From an uncultured Bacteroides sp. (GTDB lineage Bacteria > Bacteroidota > Bacteroidia > Bacteroidales > Bacteroidaceae): 42,928 bases of DNA. Of this stretch, positions 9,086 through 16,089 are shown piece after piece. Within the stretch, counting starts at the first letter, position 1; every line of letters begins with the position of its first letter. The position numbers were made by a program, and so were the translations under genes. Location: positions 1 through 42,928 of the forward strand of contig NZ_CAJLKP010000054.1 in assembly GCF_905207245.1 (NCBI RefSeq), written 5' to 3'. The notes below the pieces were generated by a model, which was not told the origin of the DNA, ran no database searches, and saw nothing but the letters and a program-made list of their open reading frames with translations.

Positions 9086-11299
9086 ATGAAATATCTATTT
9101 ATACTAATCAGTTTTCTCTCATCCGTCCAGCTTTCCCAGGCTGCTGAAAAAGAATATGCATTGCAGAGTGGCGATGCCGGTCTGTCCATAGCCAAAGACG
9201 GAAAACGCCTGAGCTTGCAAACTGATGACGCCCATTATTTGAGTTTAAACGCTCCTTATGTAGTTACATTGGAAGTGAATGCGGAAACGTTGAACGGTTA
9301 CTATTCTTCTGTGAAGGAAGAAAAAGGATTACTGGTCTGTGTCGCAAAGTTAAAGTCAACTCATGGAACCGTATTTCATGTAAAAGATGTGTTCACCCCC
9401 GATACGGAGAACCATTTTCGCATAGATAGGGAGGTGACGATTGACAAAACCGGAAAAGGAGACGATTACTTCAACTCTTATTTCGGACTGACCTTGCAAC
9501 GTAAAACACAAATAAACGATTTCGAGTTCTTTGTTCCGGGCATCTGGTACAGGAACAACGAAAGCCTCAGACGCGGCTCACTTGCCAGCGATTATACCGA
9601 TAATTATTTCTATTTCCGCGAAGACCGTTTGCCCTTGCCATTGGTATCTGCCCGTGAGAAGGCTTCCGGATTAGCTATTGATATGATACACCTCAATGCT
9701 AATCCTGAAACTTTCTATGGCGAAAACGGAGTAAACAGAATTGTGGATGAACGTATGCAATTTGGTAGCCTGGGTTTCACAGAGACAGATTCACACTCTA
9801 TTCTCTTTGTCTTCCCCGGAATTGAGGGAGAAACTACTTATGTAGGTCGCCTCCCCGAACAGAAAAGAAAAGGCTTCGCCTATCGTAGCCATCCTGTGAA
9901 AGCCGGAGTTAAACATGCCTATAGCCTGACCTTTGGCTTCAACCGGACCAAGAACTTCCCCGAACTGGTGGAAACCGTATGGAAGCAAGCTTGGAATAAA
10001 TATACCCCTGCTGTGCATAAAGTAGACGTAAAAGACGCCTATGAAGCCAGTATCGAAGTGCTGGATGCTTACCTGCTGAACTTGAATGGTGCACCTGGCT
10101 GGCCTTTCTCCGTCTACCTTCCCAACGGCATAGCCCGTGCCTATAACTATCAGATGGGCTTCATCGGCTTCCAGATTTCCAATGCTTACTTCCTGTTGCG
10201 GAAAGGACTGGAAACAGATAATAAAGAGTATGTCCGTAAAGCTTCGGAGGTCGTTGATTTCTGGGTGAATAACTCTCAGCTTGAAAGTGGCATCGTGCGT
10301 CCCTGGGCAGATGCCTACGTAGACCGCAAAGCAACCTGGCGCGATTATGAAGCCTACATGCGTGTCACCGGTGGAGGTATGGAGGGTATGATGGGCGCAT
10401 GGAATACCATGAGGAAACATGGCATCGACAAACCCGAATGGCTAGCTTACTGCAAGAACTTTGCCGGTTGGCTGATACGGACTCAGGAAAAGGACGGCAG
10501 CTTCTATCTCCGCTATGACTGGAGGACCGGAAAACCCATCCATGACAGTAAATATACCACAACCAATATTATCCGCTTCCTCATAGAACTTTATTCAGCC
10601 ACGCAGGATAAGCAATATCTGGATGCTGCCCTCAAAGCAGGCGAATTCAGCTATGACTTTATCCACCACGACTACCTTTATGTAGGCGGAGTGATTGATA
10701 ATCCCAACGTAAAAGACCGCGAATCCGGTCAAATGGCTATTTATGCTTTTCTGGCACTTTATGATGCCACTGGTGATGCCAAGTGGAAGGAGGCTGCCAT
10801 ACAGGCCGCCCGCTATACGGAAACCTTTATGTTTGCTTACCATGTGCCGATGGCCATCAATGATACACTGACCGATTTTCCTAAAGATGTGAGCATCGTA
10901 GGGCAAACCCTCATTGCCACCGGACATTCAGCTATAGATAACGGACTGGCTTTCTCCTCCTTTCAGTACTACCGCCTGTACCTGATGACGGGGGATATCC
11001 ATTTCCTTGAAATGGCAAAGATAATCCAGAACAACACCCTCTCCATCATGGACCTGGATGGTGACATGCGCTACCGTTACAGAGGTTTGCTGACAGAATG
11101 CTTCAACCCGCAATCCAATCGTGGACACAGCGTGCGTCAGCAGCTTCCCTGGAATCAGGCTTCCATTCTCGAACCTATGCACCGCTTTATGGATGCTTTC
11201 GGCGAGTGGGATATCGACGTCATAGAACAGTGGCCGATGGAGAAGCGGCAAGAGATGATAGAACGCTATGCGCGTACACAAGGTTTGGAAAAAGAATAA
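9086..11299 (+). CDS. Secreted (alpha/alpha)-toroid protein, paralogue of the first gene
   Basis: This is a 737-residue protein with a signal peptide (MKYLFILISFLSSVQLSQAA). It has a beta-rich N-terminal region (to ~310) and a helical toroid-like C-terminal region. Motifs shared with the protein at 290-2,824 include YFREDRLPLPLVSAREKASGL, DRESGQMAIYAFLALYDATGD, SIVGQTLIATGHSAIDNG and FSSFQYYRLYLMTG. The shared order shows homology along the whole length, but this copy lacks the C-terminal sorting-like domain. The family is not recognised. Conserved acidic residues (the E of RESGQ and the D of the GHSA-x-D motif) are candidates for a catalytic site; that is inference. It begins 41 bases after the terminator hairpin and ends 14 bases before the next gene. 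Confidence 0.85.
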   Translation: MKYLFILISFLSSVQLSQAAEKEYALQSGDAGLSIAKDGKRLSLQTDDAHYLSLNAPYVVTLEVNAETLNGYYSSVKEEKGLLVCVAKLKSTHGTVFHVKDVFTPDTENHFRIDREVTIDKTGKGDDYFNSYFGLTLQRKTQINDFEFFVPGIWYRNNESLRRGSLASDYTDNYFYFREDRLPLPLVSAREKASGLAIDMIHLNANPETFYGENGVNRIVDERMQFGSLGFTETDSHSILFVFPGIEGETTYVGRLPEQKRKGFAYRSHPVKAGVKHAYSLTFGFNRTKNFPELVETVWKQAWNKYTPAVHKVDVKDAYEASIEVLDAYLLNLNGAPGWPFSVYLPNGIARAYNYQMGFIGFQISNAYFLLRKGLETDNKEYVRKASEVVDFWVNNSQLESGIVRPWADAYVDRKATWRDYEAYMRVTGGGMEGMMGAWNTMRKHGIDKPEWLAYCKNFAGWLIRTQEKDGSFYLRYDWRTGKPIHDSKYTTTNIIRFLIELYSATQDKQYLDAALKAGEFSYDFIHHDYLYVGGVIDNPNVKDRESGQMAIYAFLALYDATGDAKWKEAAIQAARYTETFMFAYHVPMAINDTLTDFPKDVSIVGQTLIATGHSAIDNGLAFSSFQYYRLYLMTGDIHFLEMAKIIQNNTLSIMDLDGDMRYRYRGLLTECFNPQSNRGHSVRQQLPWNQASILEPMHRFMDAFGEWDIDVIEQWPMEKRQEMIERYARTQGLEKE

Positions 11300-11313
11300 A
11301 AAAAGAACGCACT

Positions 11314-12339
11314 ATGAGATACTATATCGTAACCATGCTATTATGGGTTGGAGCCGTACAGGCCTTTGCACAGCAACCCCGTTTGAAACAAGTGGACGAA
11401 TATCTGGCAGCAACCGGGCAACCTGTTGAAGTCGGTAAACCGTTGGAAAAGGAGTATTGTCTGTTGTCTACTCTTTATAAAGGAGACAAAAGTCTGATGC
11501 TGAATTTGCCGAACTTGGGAGATTATGGAACGCGCGAAGTCATCCCTTTCGGGTTCAGACTGAACGAGGCTTCTGAGTTGGAACTTACCAGCCGGGAGGG
11601 TAACAAGGCTGAGAGCACTGTCCGTTCGTTCTATAGCCAAAGTATGTTTTCCGGAGTTTCCTATCAGTTCTGTGATAGTGTAGTATATGGAATTACTTTA
11701 TACTATGATAATCAGGACGGAGTGAAACAGGATATACATCAGAATCTGCTGAAACACTTCAAACAGGCTGATTATGTGCAGGGAGAGATCACGGTATATT
11801 CTGATCCCGACTATGTGGTAAGAGTATTGCCCGGTAAAGTGGAATTTTACTCTTTGTTTCATTTCCCTATAGTTGAGACTTTCTATCCGGGAGTGTCCCA
11901 TAAAATATGGTACGGGCCTTACAATTATGAAGCGGACGGCGCATCTGTGATGCTTGCTTTCTACAACCAGGAATCCAAGGAGAATAATATCCAGTCCGCC
12001 TTTAAGGTGAGCTATAAGTATCCTGCCGGCAAGCCTTTTAAAATGAACCTCATCCGCTTCATTCTTGACGACGAGACGATTGAACTTCCTTTAGAAGTGG
12101 AATATGCTGATATGGTAGACGGAGGAAAGTCGATAGAAGAACGTGATACGCGCACTTTCGTCTTCCCCGAAGTGTTGAAAGCGATAGACCGCTCGGCAGA
12201 GGTCGGTGTGGAACTGGTGGGCGAGGGTGGACGTTTCCTCTACAAGATGCCTGCCTTCCAGCGTGCATCCGTTCATACTGCCTATGAATATTTCCGTTGG
12301 AATGTAACCAATCCGATGGCTAAATATAGGGCCTGGTAG
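11314..12339 (+). CDS. Unrecognised secreted protein of the first PUL
   Basis: This is a 341-residue protein. The reading frame is open further upstream, inside the previous gene, but the ATG at 11,314 begins a clear signal peptide (MRYYIVTMLLWVGAVQAFAQ) just after that gene's stop, so it is chosen. The mature part appears mostly beta-structured, with two strand-rich halves (residues ~30-190 and ~195-330). I see no family motif and no lipobox. Its close spacing to the toroid protein (14 bases) and to the GH43 gene (31 bases) indicates one operon and a role in the same glycan pathway. Whether it is a binding protein, an inhibitor-like protein or an enzyme cannot be decided. Confidence 0.8.
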   Translation: MRYYIVTMLLWVGAVQAFAQQPRLKQVDEYLAATGQPVEVGKPLEKEYCLLSTLYKGDKSLMLNLPNLGDYGTREVIPFGFRLNEASELELTSREGNKAESTVRSFYSQSMFSGVSYQFCDSVVYGITLYYDNQDGVKQDIHQNLLKHFKQADYVQGEITVYSDPDYVVRVLPGKVEFYSLFHFPIVETFYPGVSHKIWYGPYNYEADGASVMLAFYNQESKENNIQSAFKVSYKYPAGKPFKMNLIRFILDDETIELPLEVEYADMVDGGKSIEERDTRTFVFPEVLKAIDRSAEVGVELVGEGGRFLYKMPAFQRASVHTAYEYFRWNVTNPMAKYRAW

Positions 12340-12370
12340 AAATAATATAACTCTAATATCATAATTGAAG

Positions 12371-13498
12371 ATGAAAATTAAGAATTGTTTCGTAGTGGTG
12401 CTGGGAGTCGCAGCATTACTTACCGCAACTTCCTGCGGAAACACCAAAGTAAAAAAAGACGCGTCGGCAGAGGCTGATTCACTTGCAACTACGTATGTTA
12501 ATCCTCTGTTCCCGAAGGGACCCGATCCCTGGGCTTTGTTCCATGAAGGTACTTACTATTATATGCATACCCTGCAAGATAGTCTGGTACTTTGGAAGAC
12601 AACCGACATTACCGACGTACAGAACGCTCCCCGGAAAACCGTTTGGATTCCTACCGAGCCTTCCAATAAATACCATCTCTGGGCACCGGAGATACATAAC
12701 ATTGATGGAAAATGGTACATCTACTATGCTGCCGACGATGGCAATACGGACAACCATCAGATGTATGTGCTGGAGAATGTGAACAAAGACCCCTTCGACG
12801 GCGAGTTCGTGATGAAAGGCCGCATCAGCACAGATAAGGACAACAACTGGGCCATCGACGGCTCCGTATTCCAGAATAAGGGTGAACTGTATATGGTATG
12901 GTCCGGCTGGCAAACCCGCCGCGTGGATACCGAAACCCAATGTATCTACATCGCCCGCATGGAGAACCCCTGGACGCTTGGTTCCGAAAGAGTACTCATC
13001 TCTAAGCCAGAACTGGAATGGGAAAGACATAACAAGAATGAAAACGGCTGGAATCCCAGCTACACCATCTATGTGAACGAAGGTCCCCAGCCTTTGAAGA
13101 GCCCTAAAGGAAAGTATATCCACCTGGCTTACTCGGCAAGCGGTGTATGGACTCCGTACTATGCACTGGGCCTGTTGACTGCAAGCACCGACAGCGATTT
13201 GCTCGATCCGAGTTCGTGGTCCAAATCACCACAACCGGTATTCCATCAATCACCCGAAAACGGAGTGTACGGCACAGGGCATAATAGTTTCTTCCCCTCT
13301 CCCGATGGTACGGAGTCTTATATCCTTTATCATGCACGCGATACACAGGTAGACCCCGAAGGGGCCGGAGATACCCGTTCACCCCGTGCGCAGAGATTCG
13401 TGTGGCTTGAAGATGATTATCCCGACTTCGGAACTCCGCTTCCTACCTCGACTCGCCTGAATAAACCTTCGGGGACGGTAGTAACTTTTGCGAAGTAA
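12371..13498 (+). CDS. GH43 lipoprotein, exo-alpha-1,5-L-arabinofuranosidase-like
   Basis: This is a 375-residue five-bladed beta-propeller hydrolase. The ATG at 12,371 gives a good lipoprotein signal with lipobox ATSC (Cys22); a TTG two codons earlier is unlikely. GH43 landmarks are the catalytic-base region GPDPWALFHEG (Asp52), APEIHNIDGKWYIYYAA, the central Asp in WAIDGSVF and the acid in NEGPQPLKSPKG. The C-terminal signatures LGLLTAS, SPQPVF and YGTGHNSFFPSPDG resemble subfamily 26-type exo-arabinofuranosidases. It probably removes terminal arabinose from arabinan or arabinoxylan side chains at the cell surface or in the periplasm. Family is secure, subfamily and specificity moderate. 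Confidence 0.88.
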   Translation: MKIKNCFVVVLGVAALLTATSCGNTKVKKDASAEADSLATTYVNPLFPKGPDPWALFHEGTYYYMHTLQDSLVLWKTTDITDVQNAPRKTVWIPTEPSNKYHLWAPEIHNIDGKWYIYYAADDGNTDNHQMYVLENVNKDPFDGEFVMKGRISTDKDNNWAIDGSVFQNKGELYMVWSGWQTRRVDTETQCIYIARMENPWTLGSERVLISKPELEWERHNKNENGWNPSYTIYVNEGPQPLKSPKGKYIHLAYSASGVWTPYYALGLLTASTDSDLLDPSSWSKSPQPVFHQSPENGVYGTGHNSFFPSPDGTESYILYHARDTQVDPEGAGDTRSPRAQRFVWLEDDYPDFGTPLPTSTRLNKPSGTVVTFAK

Positions 13499-13512
13499 AA
13501 CCGTCTTATTGT

Positions 13513-13538
13513 AGGAAGAGCTTCTCGTAGCTCTTCCT
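13513..13538 (+). terminator. Perfect 10-bp hairpin between two PUL hydrolase genes
   Basis: AGGAAGAGCT and AGCTCTTCCT form a perfect 10-base-pair stem around a six-base loop, TCTCGT. There is no T run after it, so it may be a processing or mRNA-stability structure rather than a strong terminator. Confidence 0.55.
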
Positions 13539-13570
13539 TCGTAAGAGATGATTTTAAAACCATAAATTAT

Positions 13571-14560
13571 ATGAGAAAGAGTACTATTGCTTTAGCCCTA
13601 TTGATGTCTGCACCCCTCTGTTGGGCGATAAATCCCGGTGTACCGCCTGAAGGCGAGAATCCTGCCATGCTGTTTGCGGATAGCACTCGCACAGGTATAC
13701 CTTTTTCAAAAGACCCGCATGTTGTTCCCTTTCACGGGAAGTATCTGATGTATTATTCGGTACCTCCCAAAGGTGGTTCGGGCTGGGGCATAGGCATAGC
13801 CGAAAGCCGCGACCTTGAGCACTGGAAACCGATAGCTGCATTGTCTCCTGCTGCCGATTATGAGGCTAAAGGACTATGTGCTCCCGGTGCATTGCTGCGC
13901 AACGATACGATTCACCTGTTCTATCAGACGTATGGAAATGGAAAGAAAGATGCCATCTGTCATGCCTGGTCGGTGGACGGAGTTCATTTCACGCGCAATG
14001 CCACCAATCCCATCTTTGCACCGAAGGCTGGTGACTGGAATTGCGGACGGGCGATTGATGCGGAAGTGGTGTTTGCCAACGGGAAGTATTTTCTTTATTA
14101 TGCCACCCGCACTCCTGACTATGAAAAGCAGATAGTGGGTGTGGCTACAGCTCCTGCCGGTACTAACTTTAACCGGGAGGCATGGACGGAAGCTTGCGAC
14201 CGGGCTGTCCTTGTTCCCGAATGGCCTTGGGAGGAAACTTGCATAGAGGCTCCTTCGGTGGTGGAAATGGATGGTACGTTGTATATGTTCTATGCCGGGG
14301 CCTATAATAACCGTCCCCAGCAGGTAGGTCTGGCAACCAGCAAAGACGGTATTCATTGGAAGAAAGCATCAAACAAACCTTTCATGACGAATGGAGATCC
14401 GGGTACGTGGAATTATTGTGAATCCGGTCATCCCCATATCTTTAAGGATAAAGATGGGCAGACTTATCTCTTTTATCAGGGTAATAAGGACTTTGGTAGA
14501 ACCTGGTTCCTGTCACAACGGAAGGTGGTCTGGAAGGATGGGATGCCACAACTGAAATAA
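13571..14560 (+). CDS. Secreted five-bladed beta-propeller glycoside hydrolase (GH43/GH117-like)
   Basis: This is a 329-residue protein with a signal peptide (MRKSTIALALLMSAPLCWA). The beta-propeller fold shared by GH43, GH32, GH62 and GH117 is suggested by repeated blades: SKDPHVVPFHGKYLMYYSV, GALLRNDTIHLFYQTYG, AIDAEVVFANGKYFLYYAT, EAPSVVEMDGTLYMFYAGA and HPHIFKDKDGQTYLFYQG. Candidate catalytic acids are the Asp in SKDPHV, the Asp in AIDAEV and the Glu in EAPSV, which sit where the three GH43 acids would. I cannot place it in a family with confidence. It is probably the last gene of the + strand operon. An exo-acting role on PUL oligosaccharides is inferred. Confidence 0.78.
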   Translation: MRKSTIALALLMSAPLCWAINPGVPPEGENPAMLFADSTRTGIPFSKDPHVVPFHGKYLMYYSVPPKGGSGWGIGIAESRDLEHWKPIAALSPAADYEAKGLCAPGALLRNDTIHLFYQTYGNGKKDAICHAWSVDGVHFTRNATNPIFAPKAGDWNCGRAIDAEVVFANGKYFLYYATRTPDYEKQIVGVATAPAGTNFNREAWTEACDRAVLVPEWPWEETCIEAPSVVEMDGTLYMFYAGAYNNRPQQVGLATSKDGIHWKKASNKPFMTNGDPGTWNYCESGHPHIFKDKDGQTYLFYQGNKDFGRTWFLSQRKVVWKDGMPQLK

Positions 14561-14562
14561 AA

Positions 14563-14612
14563 GAGAGGCGTATCAGGACAGAGATTCACATCTCATCCTG
14601 ATACAGCCTCTT
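14563..14612. terminator. Terminator hairpin between convergent PUL genes
   Basis: GAGAGGCGTATCAGGA and TCCTGATACAGCCTCTTC form a long imperfect stem around a loop of about 17 bases, starting two bases after the upstream stop codon. It lies between the + strand propeller gene and the - strand GH8 gene, so it may end transcription from both sides. Confidence 0.7.
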
Positions 14613-14669
14613 CTCCATTCAAACCTAATTATAAACCTAATCTATAAACCTAACTTAGTGACTTTTTAT

Positions 14670-15932
14670 TTATTCTTCCGGGAAAATAATCCGGTAATTT
14701 CCGCTCAGATGCATGAAGGCGAAAAGACGGAGCAGTCCGTCATAGTATGCATCGAAGTAACCATCCTCATACGGCTCATGTCTGGCATTCCATAGCTTAT
14801 CTACAAATTCCCGACTCTTCTCGTGCGTACACATTAGCGATGCGGCGGCAGAAGTGGCAACCAGACCTAATGAGTGTCTCAACGCCTTATATCCTCCGGC
14901 TCCGAGAGTGTCTTTCACTTGGGTCCCGTCTACATTATACTGGTCTACGAAAGTGTCGATGCCCTGGCTGTAGAGGAAATCTTGAATCTTATTCCCGTAT
15001 TCTTGTTGCCATTCTTTGTCGGCACATGCCCAGGAGTAATCTAAAGCCATGTTCATGGGTACGCGCCAGGAGTCGAAGCGGAAGGCGTCACCGATGATAC
15101 GGTTGTTATTCAGCAGGGTGCCGTCATAGTTATTGTAATCGGGATTTAATCCGGTCACGGGATGGATGCTCTTATGCAGATACTCGCGGCTGCGTTCGGC
15201 ACACTCCCGCCAGAGGTCGGCTCTGCCGTCATTGGCCCAGCGCGCCCATACTTCGTAGAAGGCGGGAACGTGATAGGACGGGTCGGTGAAGAGTCCGCCG
15301 CGTATGTCGGGAACGAAGGTGATGAGCTTATGTTCCAGGTTGATGAATGGCATTACGCGGTCGGTTCCGTCTTTCTGCATGGAGCAGTCCAGGATGTTCC
15401 GGGCTTCGGCAAGGTAATCGATACCAGTGTCGTTTCCCCAGAGGTTGGAGGCGAAGATGAGGGCGGTGACGTAATAGAGTTCCCCGTCGGAGGCGGGACC
15501 TTGGGAGTTACGGGTTCCGTCTACCTGGCAACTCCAGGCGAAGTAGCCTTTCAACGGGCCTTCCTGGTGCTGCATGTGCTTCTTGCCCCATCGCCAAAGG
15601 CGGTCGAAGATGTCCTGGCGATTGAACTGTACGGCAATCATTAGTCCGTAGGACATGCCTTCGGTGCGTACATCGTGGTTTTTGATGTCACTGATGTAAG
15701 CCATAGAGTCGCCCACTTCAAAGTAAACTTTGTTGGGACCATAGAATACATCGTCGAAGGCCGACTTGAGTTTGGCATCTATATCCGCTTGCTTATACCC
15801 CATCTCGGCGAAGAGGTTCCGGTACTTCTGTGTTTCGAAAGCGCCTTTATCCCAAGGCTTTGTCGGGTCTGCCTGCTGCGAACAGGATGTTCCAGCAATG
15901 AGGCAGAGGAGGAGGTAAAATAAGTTCTTCAT
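14670..15932 (-). CDS. GH8 lipoprotein, reducing-end xylose-releasing exo-oligoxylanase type
   Basis: This is a 420-residue enzyme with a lipoprotein signal (LIAGTSC, Cys17). GH8 motifs are clear: VRTEGMSYGLMIAVQ carries the catalytic acid (Glu91), GPASDGELYYVTAL is the second conserved block (Asp149), and GDAFRFDSWR (residues 281-290) carries the candidate base. Length and the LFAEMGYKQADIDAKL opening resemble Rex enzymes, which release xylose from the reducing end of xylo-oligosaccharides. Ordinary endo-xylanase or cellulase activity is less likely but not excluded. It lies downstream of the GH3 beta-xylosidase on the same strand, with a 148-base gap that holds a large hairpin. No -7 box is seen just before it, so it is probably read from the GH3 promoter. 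Confidence 0.9.
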   Translation of the reverse strand: MKNLFYLLLCLIAGTSCSQQADPTKPWDKGAFETQKYRNLFAEMGYKQADIDAKLKSAFDDVFYGPNKVYFEVGDSMAYISDIKNHDVRTEGMSYGLMIAVQFNRQDIFDRLWRWGKKHMQHQEGPLKGYFAWSCQVDGTRNSQGPASDGELYYVTALIFASNLWGNDTGIDYLAEARNILDCSMQKDGTDRVMPFINLEHKLITFVPDIRGGLFTDPSYHVPAFYEVWARWANDGRADLWRECAERSREYLHKSIHPVTGLNPDYNNYDGTLLNNNRIIGDAFRFDSWRVPMNMALDYSWACADKEWQQEYGNKIQDFLYSQGIDTFVDQYNVDGTQVKDTLGAGGYKALRHSLGLVATSAAASLMCTHEKSREFVDKLWNARHEPYEDGYFDAYYDGLLRLFAFMHLSGNYRIIFPEE

Positions 15933-15972
15933 AAAGGAACGTTTTATATTATGTGATTTTCAAGATGATGTA

Positions 15973-16089
15973 GTTAAGTGATAATTTAATGAGGAATGAA
16001 GAATGAAGAATTACCTTGCGGCATGTTCGCATAGCGCAGCCCAATTTTTTATTCTTCATTCCTCATTCTTCATTAAATTGTCATTTAAC
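15973..16089. repeat. Long inverted repeat with ATAGCGCAGCCC in the loop
   Basis: The arms 15,973-16,011 and 16,051-16,089 are complementary at 35 of 39 positions and are built from GAATGAAGAAT-like microrepeats. The 39-base loop contains TTGCG and ATAGCGCAGCCC. The right arm includes the last codons and stop of the GH3 gene. The whole structure fills most of the GH3-GH8 spacer and would form a strong mRNA hairpin. A second palindrome with different arms but the same loop word lies at 42,175-42,311. Confidence 0.8.

Noticed and set aside
11098..11313. Extension of the orphan secreted protein into the preceding gene
   Set aside because: The extra codons overlap the toroid gene in another frame and would bury the obvious signal peptide at 11,314.
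12479..13123. Open frame of 214 codons on the - strand
   Set aside because: It is a shadow of the GH43 gene, with no signal or motif.
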